Of a stretch of DNA of 64,000 nt, positions 1 to 11,300 are shown piece after piece. The position numbers and the translations under genes were made by a program. The notes under the pieces were generated by a model, which had not been told where the DNA came from, made no database searches, and saw only the letters and a list, made by a program, of their open reading frames with translations. Origin of the DNA: Fragum whitleyi (lineage: Eukaryota; Mollusca; Bivalvia; Cardiida; Cardiidae); the NCBI GenBank assembly GCA_948146395.1, contig OX411549.1, positions 39,169,692 through 39,233,691 on the forward strand, in the 5' to 3' direction. Each line of letters opens with the position of its first letter. Positions within the stretch are counted from its first letter, which is position 1.

Positions 1-727
1 TGGGCAGTTATCAAATAACTTCAAATATGGTGGAATAAACGAAAACAGAGTATTTTTTTATATGATTTAAATGGTTAGCGGGTGGGATTTTCATTTAATT
101 ATTTACCGTTATTTCTTAATTAAACACTGAAAAGCAATAAAGAAATATGTTATTCTTGCACAATGCTGTATTGGGTTTACACTTGATTCTCGTATGTTCT
201 TAGCTTTTATGAACTTACATCGTAAGTTTCCCTAAAAGCTTTGTTTGTATACACCGACTTCATGCCTTGTATTTAGATTATAGCACATCCTGAAGATATC
301 TTTAATCATGATCGTTTGGTGCTTATTTCTCATCATGATCGTTTGATGCTTATTTCTCAATCAAAACTGACTAAATTCTTCCTTTTTTTCTACCTTTTCA
401 AACATTTGATTGCTGGAAAAAATCTCAGACAAAGAAAGGTAAACATTTGTAACAAAAGTAAGTTGATAATATATCCAACTCAAAATTAAAACCTATTCTT
501 TAGACAGCCAATATTTATTCGAAGTTTTTAACTTTTGCCTTTAGAGATACCATGAATTGTTTAAAAAAATCTTTACAAGTGACGGATTGAAAACACAAGC
601 AAAGACGATGATGCCTCGACATGGCTTTAACGATTACTCGATTTTCTTTTAAAAATATGATCGCTTCAGTAGAATTACAAAAGCAGAAAGATCAGTATCT
701 AGTGCATTATGTCCCAATTGAAAGTTG
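1..727. other. No gene seen; fragment of a dispersed repeat
   Basis: AT-rich. About 79-147 resembles the tail of the palindromic family F element at 47380-47429 (accgttatttct ... cactgaaaagca). A 28-bp near-perfect tandem duplication lies at 303-358 (catgatcgtttg-gtgcttatttctcat). Confidence 0.5.
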
Positions 728-1090
728 GCCGCCGCCTTAGCGCAGTTGGTAGCGCGTCGGACTGTCAATCTAGAGGTCTCGGATTCGATCCCGCACGGCG
801 ACATTCATCCTATGCGAATATTTGTCTCTCACCAATGGGTTGATAATCGTAGACCTATGAAAAAAAGCAGCGGAAGGCTAGACAGGGAATGAACTTTGGT
901 CAGGTTGTGTGGCTGCACTGACCGATCCGAATCTGTACTTTCGCATGCATGAAATTGTTTGATGTGTCACGAACTCCTTTTCTTTCAGGGATTGAATGGT
1001 GTGAGAAATACCAGGAATTTATTGATATTGCCCAAGCCGCCGTGATATAACTGAACGATCTTAAAAGCGGCGTAAAACCCCATTCATGTA
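728..1090 (+). mobile_element. tRNA-derived SINE copy S1, interrupted
   Basis: The tRNA-like head has an A box (TAGCGCAGTTGG) and B box (GGATTCGATCC), followed by the shared SINE body and the tail gcggcgtaaaaccccattcat. The body is split by about 115 bp at roughly 871-985, bounded by near-identical cagggaatgaa and cagggattgaa. Confidence 0.8.
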
Positions 1091-1866
1091 AAATGCGATT
1101 TAATAAAGTATGCCTATTAACTGCAGTATTTTGATTTGCCTACTTTAAAAAGTGTTCTTTTCCATTAAAAAAAAGGAGTGAAAAAGACAATAATCATTCT
1201 TGTAAACATTGTAAAAATCAAATGTTTTCAGGAGGTATTTGCTGGCTTAAGTTCAATGTGCTGCGTTCGATTTACAAAATGTCATTGTGCGCTCGCCGCG
1301 CACGGTTTGGAACTGTTTTAAAGAGAGTAACCTAAGTGGAATGCAACGCAAGCGCTTTCAAAAGTAACAGGTTGCTAGACAACACACGGATTTTAGATAA
1401 AGTTCAAAGTATCGACATTGCTCTTGAATGAAATGACCACATCCAATTGTCTCTTGAAACAGGCAAGCTAAGCTAAATATCAAACATCAGCTGTAAAGTA
1501 CTAAAGAAAAATGAGTATCAGGTTCATTAGCTGACAGATAGGTGGAGAAACAAACTGATATGTCTACGTTGCAATATAGAAATTACTTAGCGTGGTTAGA
1601 TAGATGCGTCCACATTTGAAATAATAGAACGGCATGCATGTCCGAATTTTTACTGGTTCTTGTACCTCCATACTAACAAATCACACACAAAAATATGATC
1701 AGAGACGTCATCCTTTTATACAATCATGATTTATCAACGAATATAGTTTCTTTCATTTTGAGACGACCCCTCTAAGTCCGAAGTCTGACATCCGATGTCC
1801 GAAGTCCACCTAAGTGGATAATCTCTATTTGGAGGTCGCTTACATTGGACATTGATACGGAAACGG
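1091..1866. other. No gene recognised
   Basis: Unique-looking AT-rich sequence. A short run of related words (gtccgaagtc, gacatccgatgtccgaagtcc) at 1771-1808 may be one end of a short-word repeat element, but no partner end is seen. Confidence 0.4.
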
Positions 1867-2299
1867 TACAGTTAAAAACATTGTGAAATTAACCCTATTC
1901 CGACCAAAACCATTCTAAATAGCTCACTCAGCACTCCGTTAATTCATTCCAAATACTCTATTAATCCATTCAAAAACGCTCCTAATTCGCTTAAAAAGAA
2001 GACAATATTAACAACTACATTCAAAATAAAAATAGCTAGAAAAAAAAATCACGATTTCGCCGACATGATTTAAATTGTTGACGTCTGATTGGTTCTTAAA
2101 GAAATAGGAACCTATATACAGATTTGTATGCATGCTATATTAAAGGGATGTTATATCGATAATTTTGTTCATCCTGAACAAAATAAGCGGTATTGGATAA
2201 CTTCCCTTTAAATTCATTCAAAACTGCACTCATTCAATTTCATTCCAGAATCATTTCAAAATCCTTCACCTTTTTTATTTCACGATGTTGTTAAATGTA
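1867..2299 (+). mobile_element. MITE family A, copy 1
   Basis: Terminal inverted repeats of the CAGTTAACAACATCGTG type, flanked by TA at both ends, as in Tc1/mariner-type MITEs. The centre is a palindrome around ttttgttcatcctgaacaaaat. No coding capacity. I have not identified a named family. Confidence 0.85.
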
Positions 2300-2327
2300 A
2301 ATGAAAATATTAAATAGGCTGGTTTGC

Positions 2328-2744
2328 TACAGTAAAAAACATCGTGAAATTGACAAGATGAATGATTTTGGAATGAATTTTGGAATGAAATTGAATGAGT
2401 GTGTGGAGCGAGTTTGGGGTGAAATTAAAGGGAGGTAAACTAATATCGCTAATTTTGTTTATGATGAACAAAATTAGCGATATTCATTACTTTCCTTTCA
2501 TAAAAAATGCATAAAAGTTCTATAAATTGTTTCCTTATTCTAAGACAAATCAGACGCTTTCAATTTCAATTATGCCAGTTGAATCACGATTTTTCCCATT
2601 TATATTCATTTTGAATGTAGCTGTTGATTGTATACTTTTTAGTCTTTTTGAGCTTTTTTGATCGATTTGAGTGAATGTTCGGATTAGTGATTTAGAATGG
2701 TTTTGATTGAGATGAATGTCAATTTAGCAATATAACTTACTGTA
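2328..2744 (-). mobile_element. MITE family A, copy 2, inverted
   Basis: Same family as the element at 1867-2299, in opposite orientation and only 28 bp away, so the pair forms a ~0.88-kb inverted structure. TA flanks both ends (2328 and 2743). Confidence 0.85.
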
Positions 2745-3887
2745 CCAAAAAATACATAAAATACAGAATTTATTAAACTTGTAATTTTAAACACATAAAA
2801 ACTCGGCGCGGCCTCGTTTTTATCCGTTTAAATATGACTCGTTTAATGAATTCGGTATTCAATGACCACTCATTCAATATCCTCTAAATATATTGATTCA
2901 ATTCAATTTTCAATAATATTGATCGCTTAACATTTTGGTAAATACAACTAGTAAACTGAAACGAACTTCTAATCGGTAACTGCATGTTTCTCCTTTTTCA
3001 ACACATTCTCAAGAAAAGGATCGAACAGAACATTACTTTCATGCAAAGAAAAATCAAACTCAAGGATTTTGGTAAAAGAAATGTGTGAAAATGACCAACA
3101 GAACGATTGTAACAGAAAAGAAGACACAATCGCTACTTTCATAAAGTCACAAAACTCGCAAAATGCAGGGGATTTTTAAAATTTCAGTCGAAGAAATACG
3201 GTTATGCTGTTGAATAATCACTATCCTTTCGATGCCTTACAGGTAGCTGACTAGAAAAAAGTAAAGAAAACATTATTTAAGACGTCCAAAAATTAGGCGA
3301 ATTTGTTAAACTTACCCCATCCACCAATGTTAATTTTGAAATTGGGCGTACTGATGTTCTAATGCAAGTTAAATTGCTTTTCCCGGAGAATTTTTCGATG
3401 AATTTGGGTTTCGCTATCTACAAAGTAAACGGGCGATCAGAACTTTACAAACACTTTCATCTAAGAAATTATTAAGTAATACTTTTCGTGCTTTATTTAA
3501 GTGACCGATTAGAAGTTGGTTTAATTTGATTTAATATATCCTTAGATGTACAAGCCTAAGTGAGCGACCAAGAGTCAATTTTCTCTATACAGATATAAAG
3601 AAAATTAACCTTTGATCACTCACTATATTTTCCATATCTATAATGTAGGGCTTTTTTTTGTTGTTGTTGTTATTTAATTTCTGGGCCAACTTCTGTCCAG
3701 TTTCAGGTGATAGTAATTAACTATGTTGTATACAATCACTAGAAACAACGTGCGTGTTGTCGGAATGTTGATTGCTTTGTTATTAGTTTACACTTCATTC
3801 GCTAACTCAGACGTTTGACCTTAGCCATGGTTAAAAGACAGGCCTAGAGTTATGCAAACGATTGTGTGGTTTGGTTTTTTTTTTGGT
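2745..3887. other. No gene recognised
   Basis: AT-rich intergenic or intronic sequence. A weak inverted repeat (agtgagcgaccaagagtcaa ... gatcactcact) lies at about 3558-3624. No exon-like open frame was found. Confidence 0.4.
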
Positions 3888-4097
3888 TGCGGTACTCACT
3901 CTTTCCGACTATTTATCTTCCAGCAATGTGCCATAAATGATATACCGATGTGGGATAGCAGCTGGAGGCTAGGAAAGAATGTAATGGTAGTACTGGTGAG
4001 AGAAATACCAGAAATCCATTGTTAGGTCTCCAGTCGCCATAATATACCTGAAAAATAGTTGAAAGTCGCATAAAGCCCCATTCAAACAAACAAACAT
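3888..4097 (+). mobile_element. SINE copy S2, 5'-truncated
   Basis: Contains the shared SINE body (actctttccgactattt ... gatagcagctggaggctagg ... agagaaatacca) and tail ending attcaaacaaacaaac. The tRNA-like head is missing. Confidence 0.75.
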
Positions 4098-4576
4098 ACC
4101 AGTCTAAAAGCACAATTAAGTAGATCTAATTGGCTAAGATGTACTTTTATACAAATTGGATCATTGTTTTGAATTTTTAAGAATACTTGGTGAATGGAGG
4201 CTGTTTTTTTTTTTTTTTTTTTTTCTGTCTTTTCAATTGCTTGGCCTTCTATATTTTCTAGGACTTAAATTGAAAACAAAAATTAAAGCAACCATTATAT
4301 GCATTTAACATTGAACAATTATCATATCAAAATTCGACCCTCTGACTGACTGAGAATAGAGTATAGATTTACGAGTTTGAGTAAATGATCAAATATCAAA
4401 CTTTTCTACGCCTATATAAATAGACAAAATCACTTACTTAAAGATGTGTGTCCATAAATGGACGAAGTCTTAAGGACATGAATATGTTTATATGCCTGTT
4501 CACAGAGAGGTGTCCTCAACAAATGTCCTAAAATTAGTAAAACCTTAAATGAACCTCGTCGTAGATATATATGAAT

Positions 4577-4712
4577 CAGCCCTGCGATCAGGATTACCGA
4601 ACGGTGCAAACAGATTTCCAATTATACCCCGCTTTGCACGTGTGCTTGCGTGCAAAGCTGGGTAAAATTGGAAAACTGTTTGCACCGTTCGGTGATCCTG
4701 AACGCAGGGCTG
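4577..4712. repeat. Palindromic hairpin element, family B copy 1
   Basis: 136-bp near-perfect palindrome running from cagccctgcg to cgcagggctg, with arms containing ggtgcaaacag and cccgctttgcacg. RNA from either strand would fold into one long hairpin. Five copies in the window; no TIR-plus-TSD structure is evident. Confidence 0.85.
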
Positions 4713-4861
4713 TTTTGCTTTTTCTTATAATGTGTGATCTTACGTTTAAGATTTATACTTCATTGAGAATAAAAAATATTCTTCATTTCTTGATCCTTAG
4801 CCAGCTGAATTTAAATCAAGATCAATCAAACAAAATTCCATTTCAACTAGTCTAGCAAGTA

Positions 4862-5100
4862 ACTACCATTACGCACATTACACAAGTGCGTTATAGAAAT
4901 AAATTCTTTGTCGAAAATGTCGTTGATGAATGATCATTACATCGAAACTACAGCTTATGATGTTTTTTATTATTCACGAACACTCAAATCATAAAAGAGG
5001 GGAGCGTACGGAGGACATTCATTTTTGTCACAGTTCATATATCCTATATATTCTTTATCCTATATATTCTATGTTGGTCGCCTTCTGAGTGCGTATAAAT
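4862..5100 (-). repeat. Dispersed repeat family J, copy 1
   Basis: Shares blocks with 28168-28415 and 30777-31034 in the opposite orientation: attacgcac, aagtgcgt, gatgaatgatcat, tcgaaactacagctta and ccttctgagtgcgtat. Probably an inactive transposon; no coding frame. Confidence 0.65.
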
Positions 5101-5429
5101 TTCAAAATCCTATCTACGCCTATGTAGCATATGAAGGGGTTTTTTTTCAACAATATTTTCCCAGCAATCGGACAGTGAGAGATAAGATCTGAATACACGT
5201 CTGTGTAGACTGATCACAATCCTCACTGCCTGCCAAACTTATACATGGTAACGTGATAAGTGTTGAGCGATTCTCTAAATAACTGCTATCCATCACCTCC
5301 GATGACTTGACAGGCAGGCAACATGACAGAATTTCTATCTAACTCGGGATCTCGAATCAGACGAAATAAAACGCAATCGATATTTTTTCTGCATGAAACT
5401 GATTATAACTCCCCTTTAAAATTGAGCCT

Positions 5430-5820
5430 CATTTTCTATCTTATACATATACAAATATCAGTGTAGTTACACCCCATGTGATATTTTTTTATGATATCAC
5501 ATTGATATTTTTAGAACAATGACATAATGGGATTATTTTTAGAAACATTGCATAAAAATATTTCTGTTAGAACTATCGAAGAAAACAAGGCTAACGATTT
5601 GTAAGATAAATATAATATAAACTTAGTGTATTGTAGTAAAAAAATATCTAACTCTCGGCAGAGCATCGACAATTATCAATTCCCCCATCCTAAATAGATA
5701 TCTTTTTTCGTACAATACACTAAATATGTATTTAAAATATATGGATAGCATCGTCCTTTGCGTACGAAGTTTATGTACTTGACAAACAAATTTAAATTTA
5801 AACGACAATTTTAAAACTTA
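5430..5820 (-). repeat. Dispersed repeat family C, copy 1
   Basis: Inverted relative of 9140-9520. Both share a palindrome around atcgacaattgtcaattccc, a cgtacaatacacta block, and an outer block with caatgacataatg and gatatcaca. No coding frame. Confidence 0.65.
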
Positions 5821-7280
5821 GCCTTTTTGAGTTGCAAAACAATCGTTAGGCCTCATGAATCGATAACTTGTTATAGAAATAGTATCAATATAAAATATGG
5901 TTACTAAGGAAATGTGCATTGCTCATAAGTTTTAGATCAGTAAGACAGCTTAGGAAAGATGTATGGCTTTTTGTGCTCGTGCCATATTCAAGACATGTAA
6001 ATATCGTAAGATGTGTAAGCTTCATGCATTCGTAAATCATTTATGAACAGTGTTACTATGTTCCAACTTAAATTCATGCATAATTACTGAAGAAGGTCAA
6101 ACTATGATTAGTTAGGGATAATCGGTCATAACAATTCATCACCCATGGGACTTTTATATATTACTATACCAATATACTATAAAATACCCTTGCCTATCAT
6201 ATATAGAAAGAATGTTCATGTAATATCAATCCAAATGCGTATCCTTCAAACAAACAATTAGCCATTGAATCATAGACTGCCTTGAAAGTCTACGCTTTCC
6301 ATTTCTGACAGTTTCACATGTGCTAAAGCATTAAGCCTTTGCCCAGCATGTGTGCCTGCACAATCTGACTAGGGTCTCCACTAAGTGCTCCATCCATATG
6401 TAAGGGTTTATCTTCAGATGATTAGGAAATATTTTCATTGAAATATGTCGTTGTATTTGCACAAAATATTTGTTCCTCGCGCTCTCGTTTAGGAACGGCG
6501 ATAAATATTGTGAAAATAATTATCAAAAGACTGTTTGACACGATATTTTTATACAGTTCAAGTAAAGAAGAAAAATAAGTTTAAGTTGAGTTAAAGTAGC
6601 TTTAACTTCAGTGATATTTAACACGGTGGTCTACAAGTGTTGTTTGAGATTGATAACATCATTCCTCATGAATTGATGTTTTCCTATAAGAAGAGAAAGA
6701 TTAGATGACTCTAAATGAGTCTAGAGATATAAATCAAATCAGAAGACCGTATAAGATAGTGTTTGTTTAATTTTAGGACTTTACCCTTGGGATGTTTCTT
6801 CGACAGAGCTGGTATGATAAAAGACTGGCATACAACGATACAAGTTAGTATACGGATACGTAGTATATATATAAAATTAATGTTGTGTCGTTTCCTTCAA
6901 TGATACGCAAAACCTATTGTTTTATACGCAAACTAGATACATGGAGGTCTCTGATATACATATAATTGCAGTGTACATGTATTCCATACAGCACATTCAA
7001 GCAATTATTACCCCAATAGACATGCGCATAAGTATGTCTCCTTTATAACGATAATTCCTACATCTTTTATAGTAAGCATGAATTTATTCTTTGTATTTTA
7101 TTGGTATTACACAGTTTCATTAAAAAGTCTGAATAAAATCGAGAAAAATAGATGCACGTACTATTTTCTAAGTAGAATTTGATTACATTTTTAAGAAAGG
7201 TTTCTAGTCATGCGTCCAACAAGAAAAGGTCGGTGAAACGTTCAAGAAATGGTTCCATTTTGAAAAGTTCATAAACGTTT
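5821..7280. other. No gene recognised
   Basis: AT-rich sequence with no exon resembling the missing 5' channel exons. About 6340-6375 carries a fragment with words such as agcatgtgtgcctgcaca that recur in the foldback at 8437-8660. Confidence 0.4.
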
Positions 7281-7323
7281 TGACATCCTGAATGCAGAGC
7301 TAGTTTTAGTAGGTTCATAAATA

Positions 7324-7743
7324 GAGCTAGTAACATCGTGAAATTGACATTGATCTCAATTAAAACCATACTAAACCGCTCACTCAGCGCTCAAATCATT
7401 CATTCTAAACACTCACTCAAACCGTTCAAAAACGCCCAAAATCACTTAAAAAGATTAGATCAACAACTACATTCAAAATAAATATAGCTAGGAAAAAATC
7501 GCGATTTCACTGACATAAATTAAATGATAAGCGTCTTATTTGTTTTTTGAAGAAATGAAAAGCTATTTAGAGAATTTATTTGCATATTCTATTAAAGGGG
7601 GGTGATACCCAGAACAAAATAAGCGAGATTGAAATACCTCCCTTTAATTTCACTCAAAACTCACTCATTGCACTCAATCAAATACATTCCAAAATCATTC
7701 CAGGGCCATGCACTATGCCAAATTCACGATGTGGTAAACTGTA
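7324..7743 (+). mobile_element. MITE family A, copy 3
   Basis: Left end degenerate (gagctagtaacatcgtgaaa); right end aattcacgatgtggtaaactgta. Preceded at 7281-7301 by a fragment of the family B hairpin and followed at 7779 by a nearly complete one, so it may have inserted beside or into that repeat. Confidence 0.75.
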
Positions 7744-7778
7744 GAAGAAACATCTTCGTTGCCATTGTCGTCTTTTCC

Positions 7779-7918
7779 ACCCTGCGACCATGATGCCACA
7801 AAAAAGTTTGCTAAACGTATAAGATATTGTACCCCGCTTTGCACGGGAATGCGCATGAAAAGCAGGGTACGATTTCTCTAATTTTTTGCAATCGTTTTTT
7901 CCCTTGGACGCAGGGCTG
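7779..7918. repeat. Palindromic hairpin element, family B copy 2
   Basis: Diverged copy: ccctgcgacc at the left, taccccgctttgcacg in the centre and cgcagggctg at the right. Arms are less complementary than in the other copies. Confidence 0.65.
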
Positions 7919-8248
7919 GTAATGCCAACTAGTGTTGAATAACTTTAAAACATGAGTGCTTCACACTAGCTGCTGTCCTGCAACATTTTAAGAATAGCAT
8001 AAATATTTTGATCTGCTTTTTCGGCAAAAGCTACATGAAAGTTTACAGAATATGAGATGCAATTGGAATTTATTTTTAAATAGAGCTTTGGTAAGTTGCT
8101 AGTAATTCACTTTCAAATATGAAAAATAGCTTCCCTTGCGGAGTAAAAAGTTTTGCCGAGGCAATCCTTAGTACTGCCAAGTACAATATTGGTATTTTTA
8201 CTACATGAACCATATATGTGTCTTTTTTTGTTTTCCTCAGAGCTCTAA

Positions 8249-8397
8249 ATGCTTGAATTCGACGTTCAGCTGATCAAAAATGTGTGGGTTCCAGATCTAT
8301 ACATGCCGGCTGAGAAAAAGGCGACGCTACACGAGGTCACTGTACCTAACAAACTAATGCATTTGTATTCGGATGGAAAAATACAGTATAGTATGAG
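8249..8397 (+). CDS. Channel exon a: extracellular domain (WVPDL ... VPNKL)
   Basis: Encodes LIKNVWVPDLYMPAEKKA through VPNKLMHLYSDGK and ends in phase 2 at donor gtaatt. The strongest acceptor (tttcctcag, ending 8240) would place a TAA at 8246-8248 in the coding frame. The true 5' boundary is therefore unclear: it could be a weaker acceptor at 8271, a sequence error, or an inactivating change. The open frame starts at ATG 8249, which I use only as a limit. Confidence 0.8.
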
Positions 8398-11300
8398 GTA
8401 ATTGGGCGAGGGACAGTTTACTCTTTATTGAGCCAGTGCGTGACATTTCCAACAATTGCATGTGTGCGTGATAAATAGACGTGAAGGAACATGGACAGCA
8501 ACACAATGCGATGATGATATTCGCTGATCTCATGAAGAAGGGTTAAGACTTTATCTATCTCCAGAGAACATAGTGAAGACTCTGGACAGCCTGTGTGGAT
8601 GCACAGGCTTGCCAAGGGTTTTGCTATGCGCACATGCGAAAGTGTTGGAAATGTCATGCAAATACAAATTTTGAAATTGGCTCTATGTCGGAAATTTCGG
8701 AAGACGTCGTTATAGTTCGGTAAAACCAAACATTTGCGTATTTATGTCATTGTCGTAGCAGTATTGAAATGTGGCAACGTGCAATAATTTACGCCGAATT
8801 TACTAAGAAATTCTCTTCCCCTTGTAATCTTAAAGGAAAATTGCATTTCCCGAGAGAAAAAAACGAATCCTGCGGATTTCAACATTTTTTCAGTAGTGGT
8901 GGACTACGTTTTGTTATTATGAGTAGAAAGTACCGAATTCGGATAAAAGATCACTCCATCGATACTAATTAATATATTTATTTCAAAAACTCCCCTGTGT
9001 TCAGGATGACAATGCGGTACAGACTGTTTAACAATTATACCCCGCTTTGCATGCAATTGCACGTACAAAGCGGGGTATAATTTGCAAACAGTTTGCACCG
9101 TTTTGTCATCCTGAACGTGGAGCTAAAATAGCCTGTTTCCGTGTCATTATCAAAAGTCTTTTGAATGTTCAATCGAATTTTTGATTGAGATTAGCGACGT
9201 GTAATTCAAAGTATTGGTAATATATAATACGTAAGTAGTTTTTTGTATGAAAATAAAAATCAAACGAGGTTGGGGAATCGACAATTGTCAATTCCCACAA
9301 CCGAGTTAGATATTTTTTTCATACAATACACTAAGTACGTATCTCATAACCTCTATTTGCCTTGTTTTCATCGATCTTTCTAACAGAAATGCAAGTTTCT
9401 TAAAATAACCTCATTATGTCATTGTTCTAAGGATATCCATGAGATATCACAAAAAAATATCATATGGGATTTCATAACACGGATATTTGTATAGGTATAA
9501 GATAAATGTCAATATTCTGTAAATAAATTGCCACAAATAATCATCGACGAGAATTTTATTCTTTTTATATTTTCACTTACGTTGCGTGAGAATGAAATAA
9601 CCCCATTGAATATTTTTGATAGTACACGGGTGTAAATACTCTTCTGTAATATGTATGCAAATAAACTAGAAGTGTATTGCAACGTTATTTGATATCGTGA
9701 AAACGACGTCATTTTGGGTGCGATAACGTCATTTTTCAAACGGCGTTACATGACAAGCGGAAAATTTTAATCGTTGAATTCAAATAGTTTTGTGGGTTTT
9801 CCGAAGAAAATCGTGTCAAATTATATATAGATTCCCGAAAATCATAAAAAAAGAAAAGGAAAAAGGAAATAAAAAAAAGGAGACAAAAACTCGGCATATT
9901 CTCTTTTTTACTTGTTTAGACCTGAGTTGTTTGATAGATTTATTATTGAATAGCCACTCATTTAATATCCTCTATATCCTACTTTTTTATCTTTGAAACA
10001 TAACACAACCGTGATTATTTCCTTCCAGGGTGTCCGCTGTCCTTAAATGTAATTTTGATCTTCGAAAATTCCCGCTCGATAGTCAACACTGCGTCGTCGA
10101 AATGGAGAGCTGTAAGTTGCCTATTTCACATTTGTGACATAGCACTTTGGTAATTGGGAAAGTGACAACTCTGATCAAACTTTACGTTGTTTGAAGTCCG
10201 ACCATTTTCAGAACTTCGCTCAAACATTTCAGTCAACTAGAATGTGCCTTGCACCTAAATGTAGTAATTTGGTTCATTTTAAGTAATTCGGCTTAAGGTT
10301 GTACGAAAGACCGGTGGTGACTTCTTTTATTCACGCTTCACCCTTTACACTTCAAAAATATTTTCTTTGAAATGTGAACTCTGAAACGTGAATTTGTGGT
10401 GACATTTCTTAAATTCAAACTTCAAACTTCACACTTCAAACATAATATCTTTGAAGTGTGAACTGTGAACATTAAACTTTAAATTGTGTACTTTGAAGTG
10501 TGAAATGTGAAGTGTGGACTTTGAAGTTTGAAGTGTGAAGTGTGAACTGTGAATTTTGAAGTGTGGAGTTTATAGTGTGTAGTATGAAGTATGAACTTTG
10601 AAGTGCAAAGTGTGAAGTTTGAAATGTATACTCTAAACTGGGAAGTTTATATATATTGAAATTTGATAAACTCTAGCTTTGAAAATTTTCAATTTCACAC
10701 TTCATAGTTCACAGTTAACTATTCACAGTTCACACTTCAAACTTATCACTTCAAAATTCACCCTCAAACTTCACACTTAAAACTTCACAGTTCACATTTC
10801 ACACTTCACACTTCAAACTTCAAACTTCATACTTCCTATTTCAAGATCATATGTTTGAAGTGTGAAGTATGAATGAAAGAAGTTACCACCGGTCTTTCGT
10901 AAGGTTGACTTTTGGTCATTGAGCTTTTCTTCTATGGATTCCATTCTGTTTTGGTACATTATAATCTAATAGCAATTTGAAACGCCATTTGCACCGTGTA
11001 TCAACGTGCACCGGATATAGCGATTAGTGAGTCGAGGGAAATATCTACGAAGTGGGATCCATGGTTAGTATTTCTTTTATTATTTCTGTGTTTGTTGTGA
11101 TTTTACTTAGTGAAAAACGAATTTACACCACTGAGGTAGTCGGTTATGTTTGTCGCTTTGGAAAACATGAAATAATTTGTTTCTGTCAAAGAATAAAGGA
11201 AAATAAACCGTCTAATCACTGACAATTTTCTTGGCCTTCTGCCAAATCGAATGAAAATGCTCATATTTTACGTAACTGGCCCACGATTTACTTTGCTTTA

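Noticed and set aside
1..8240. 5' exons of the channel gene
   Set aside because: Looked for signal peptide and N-terminal ligand-domain motifs (such as W-x-D-P-R-L) and found none; they may lie upstream of the window.
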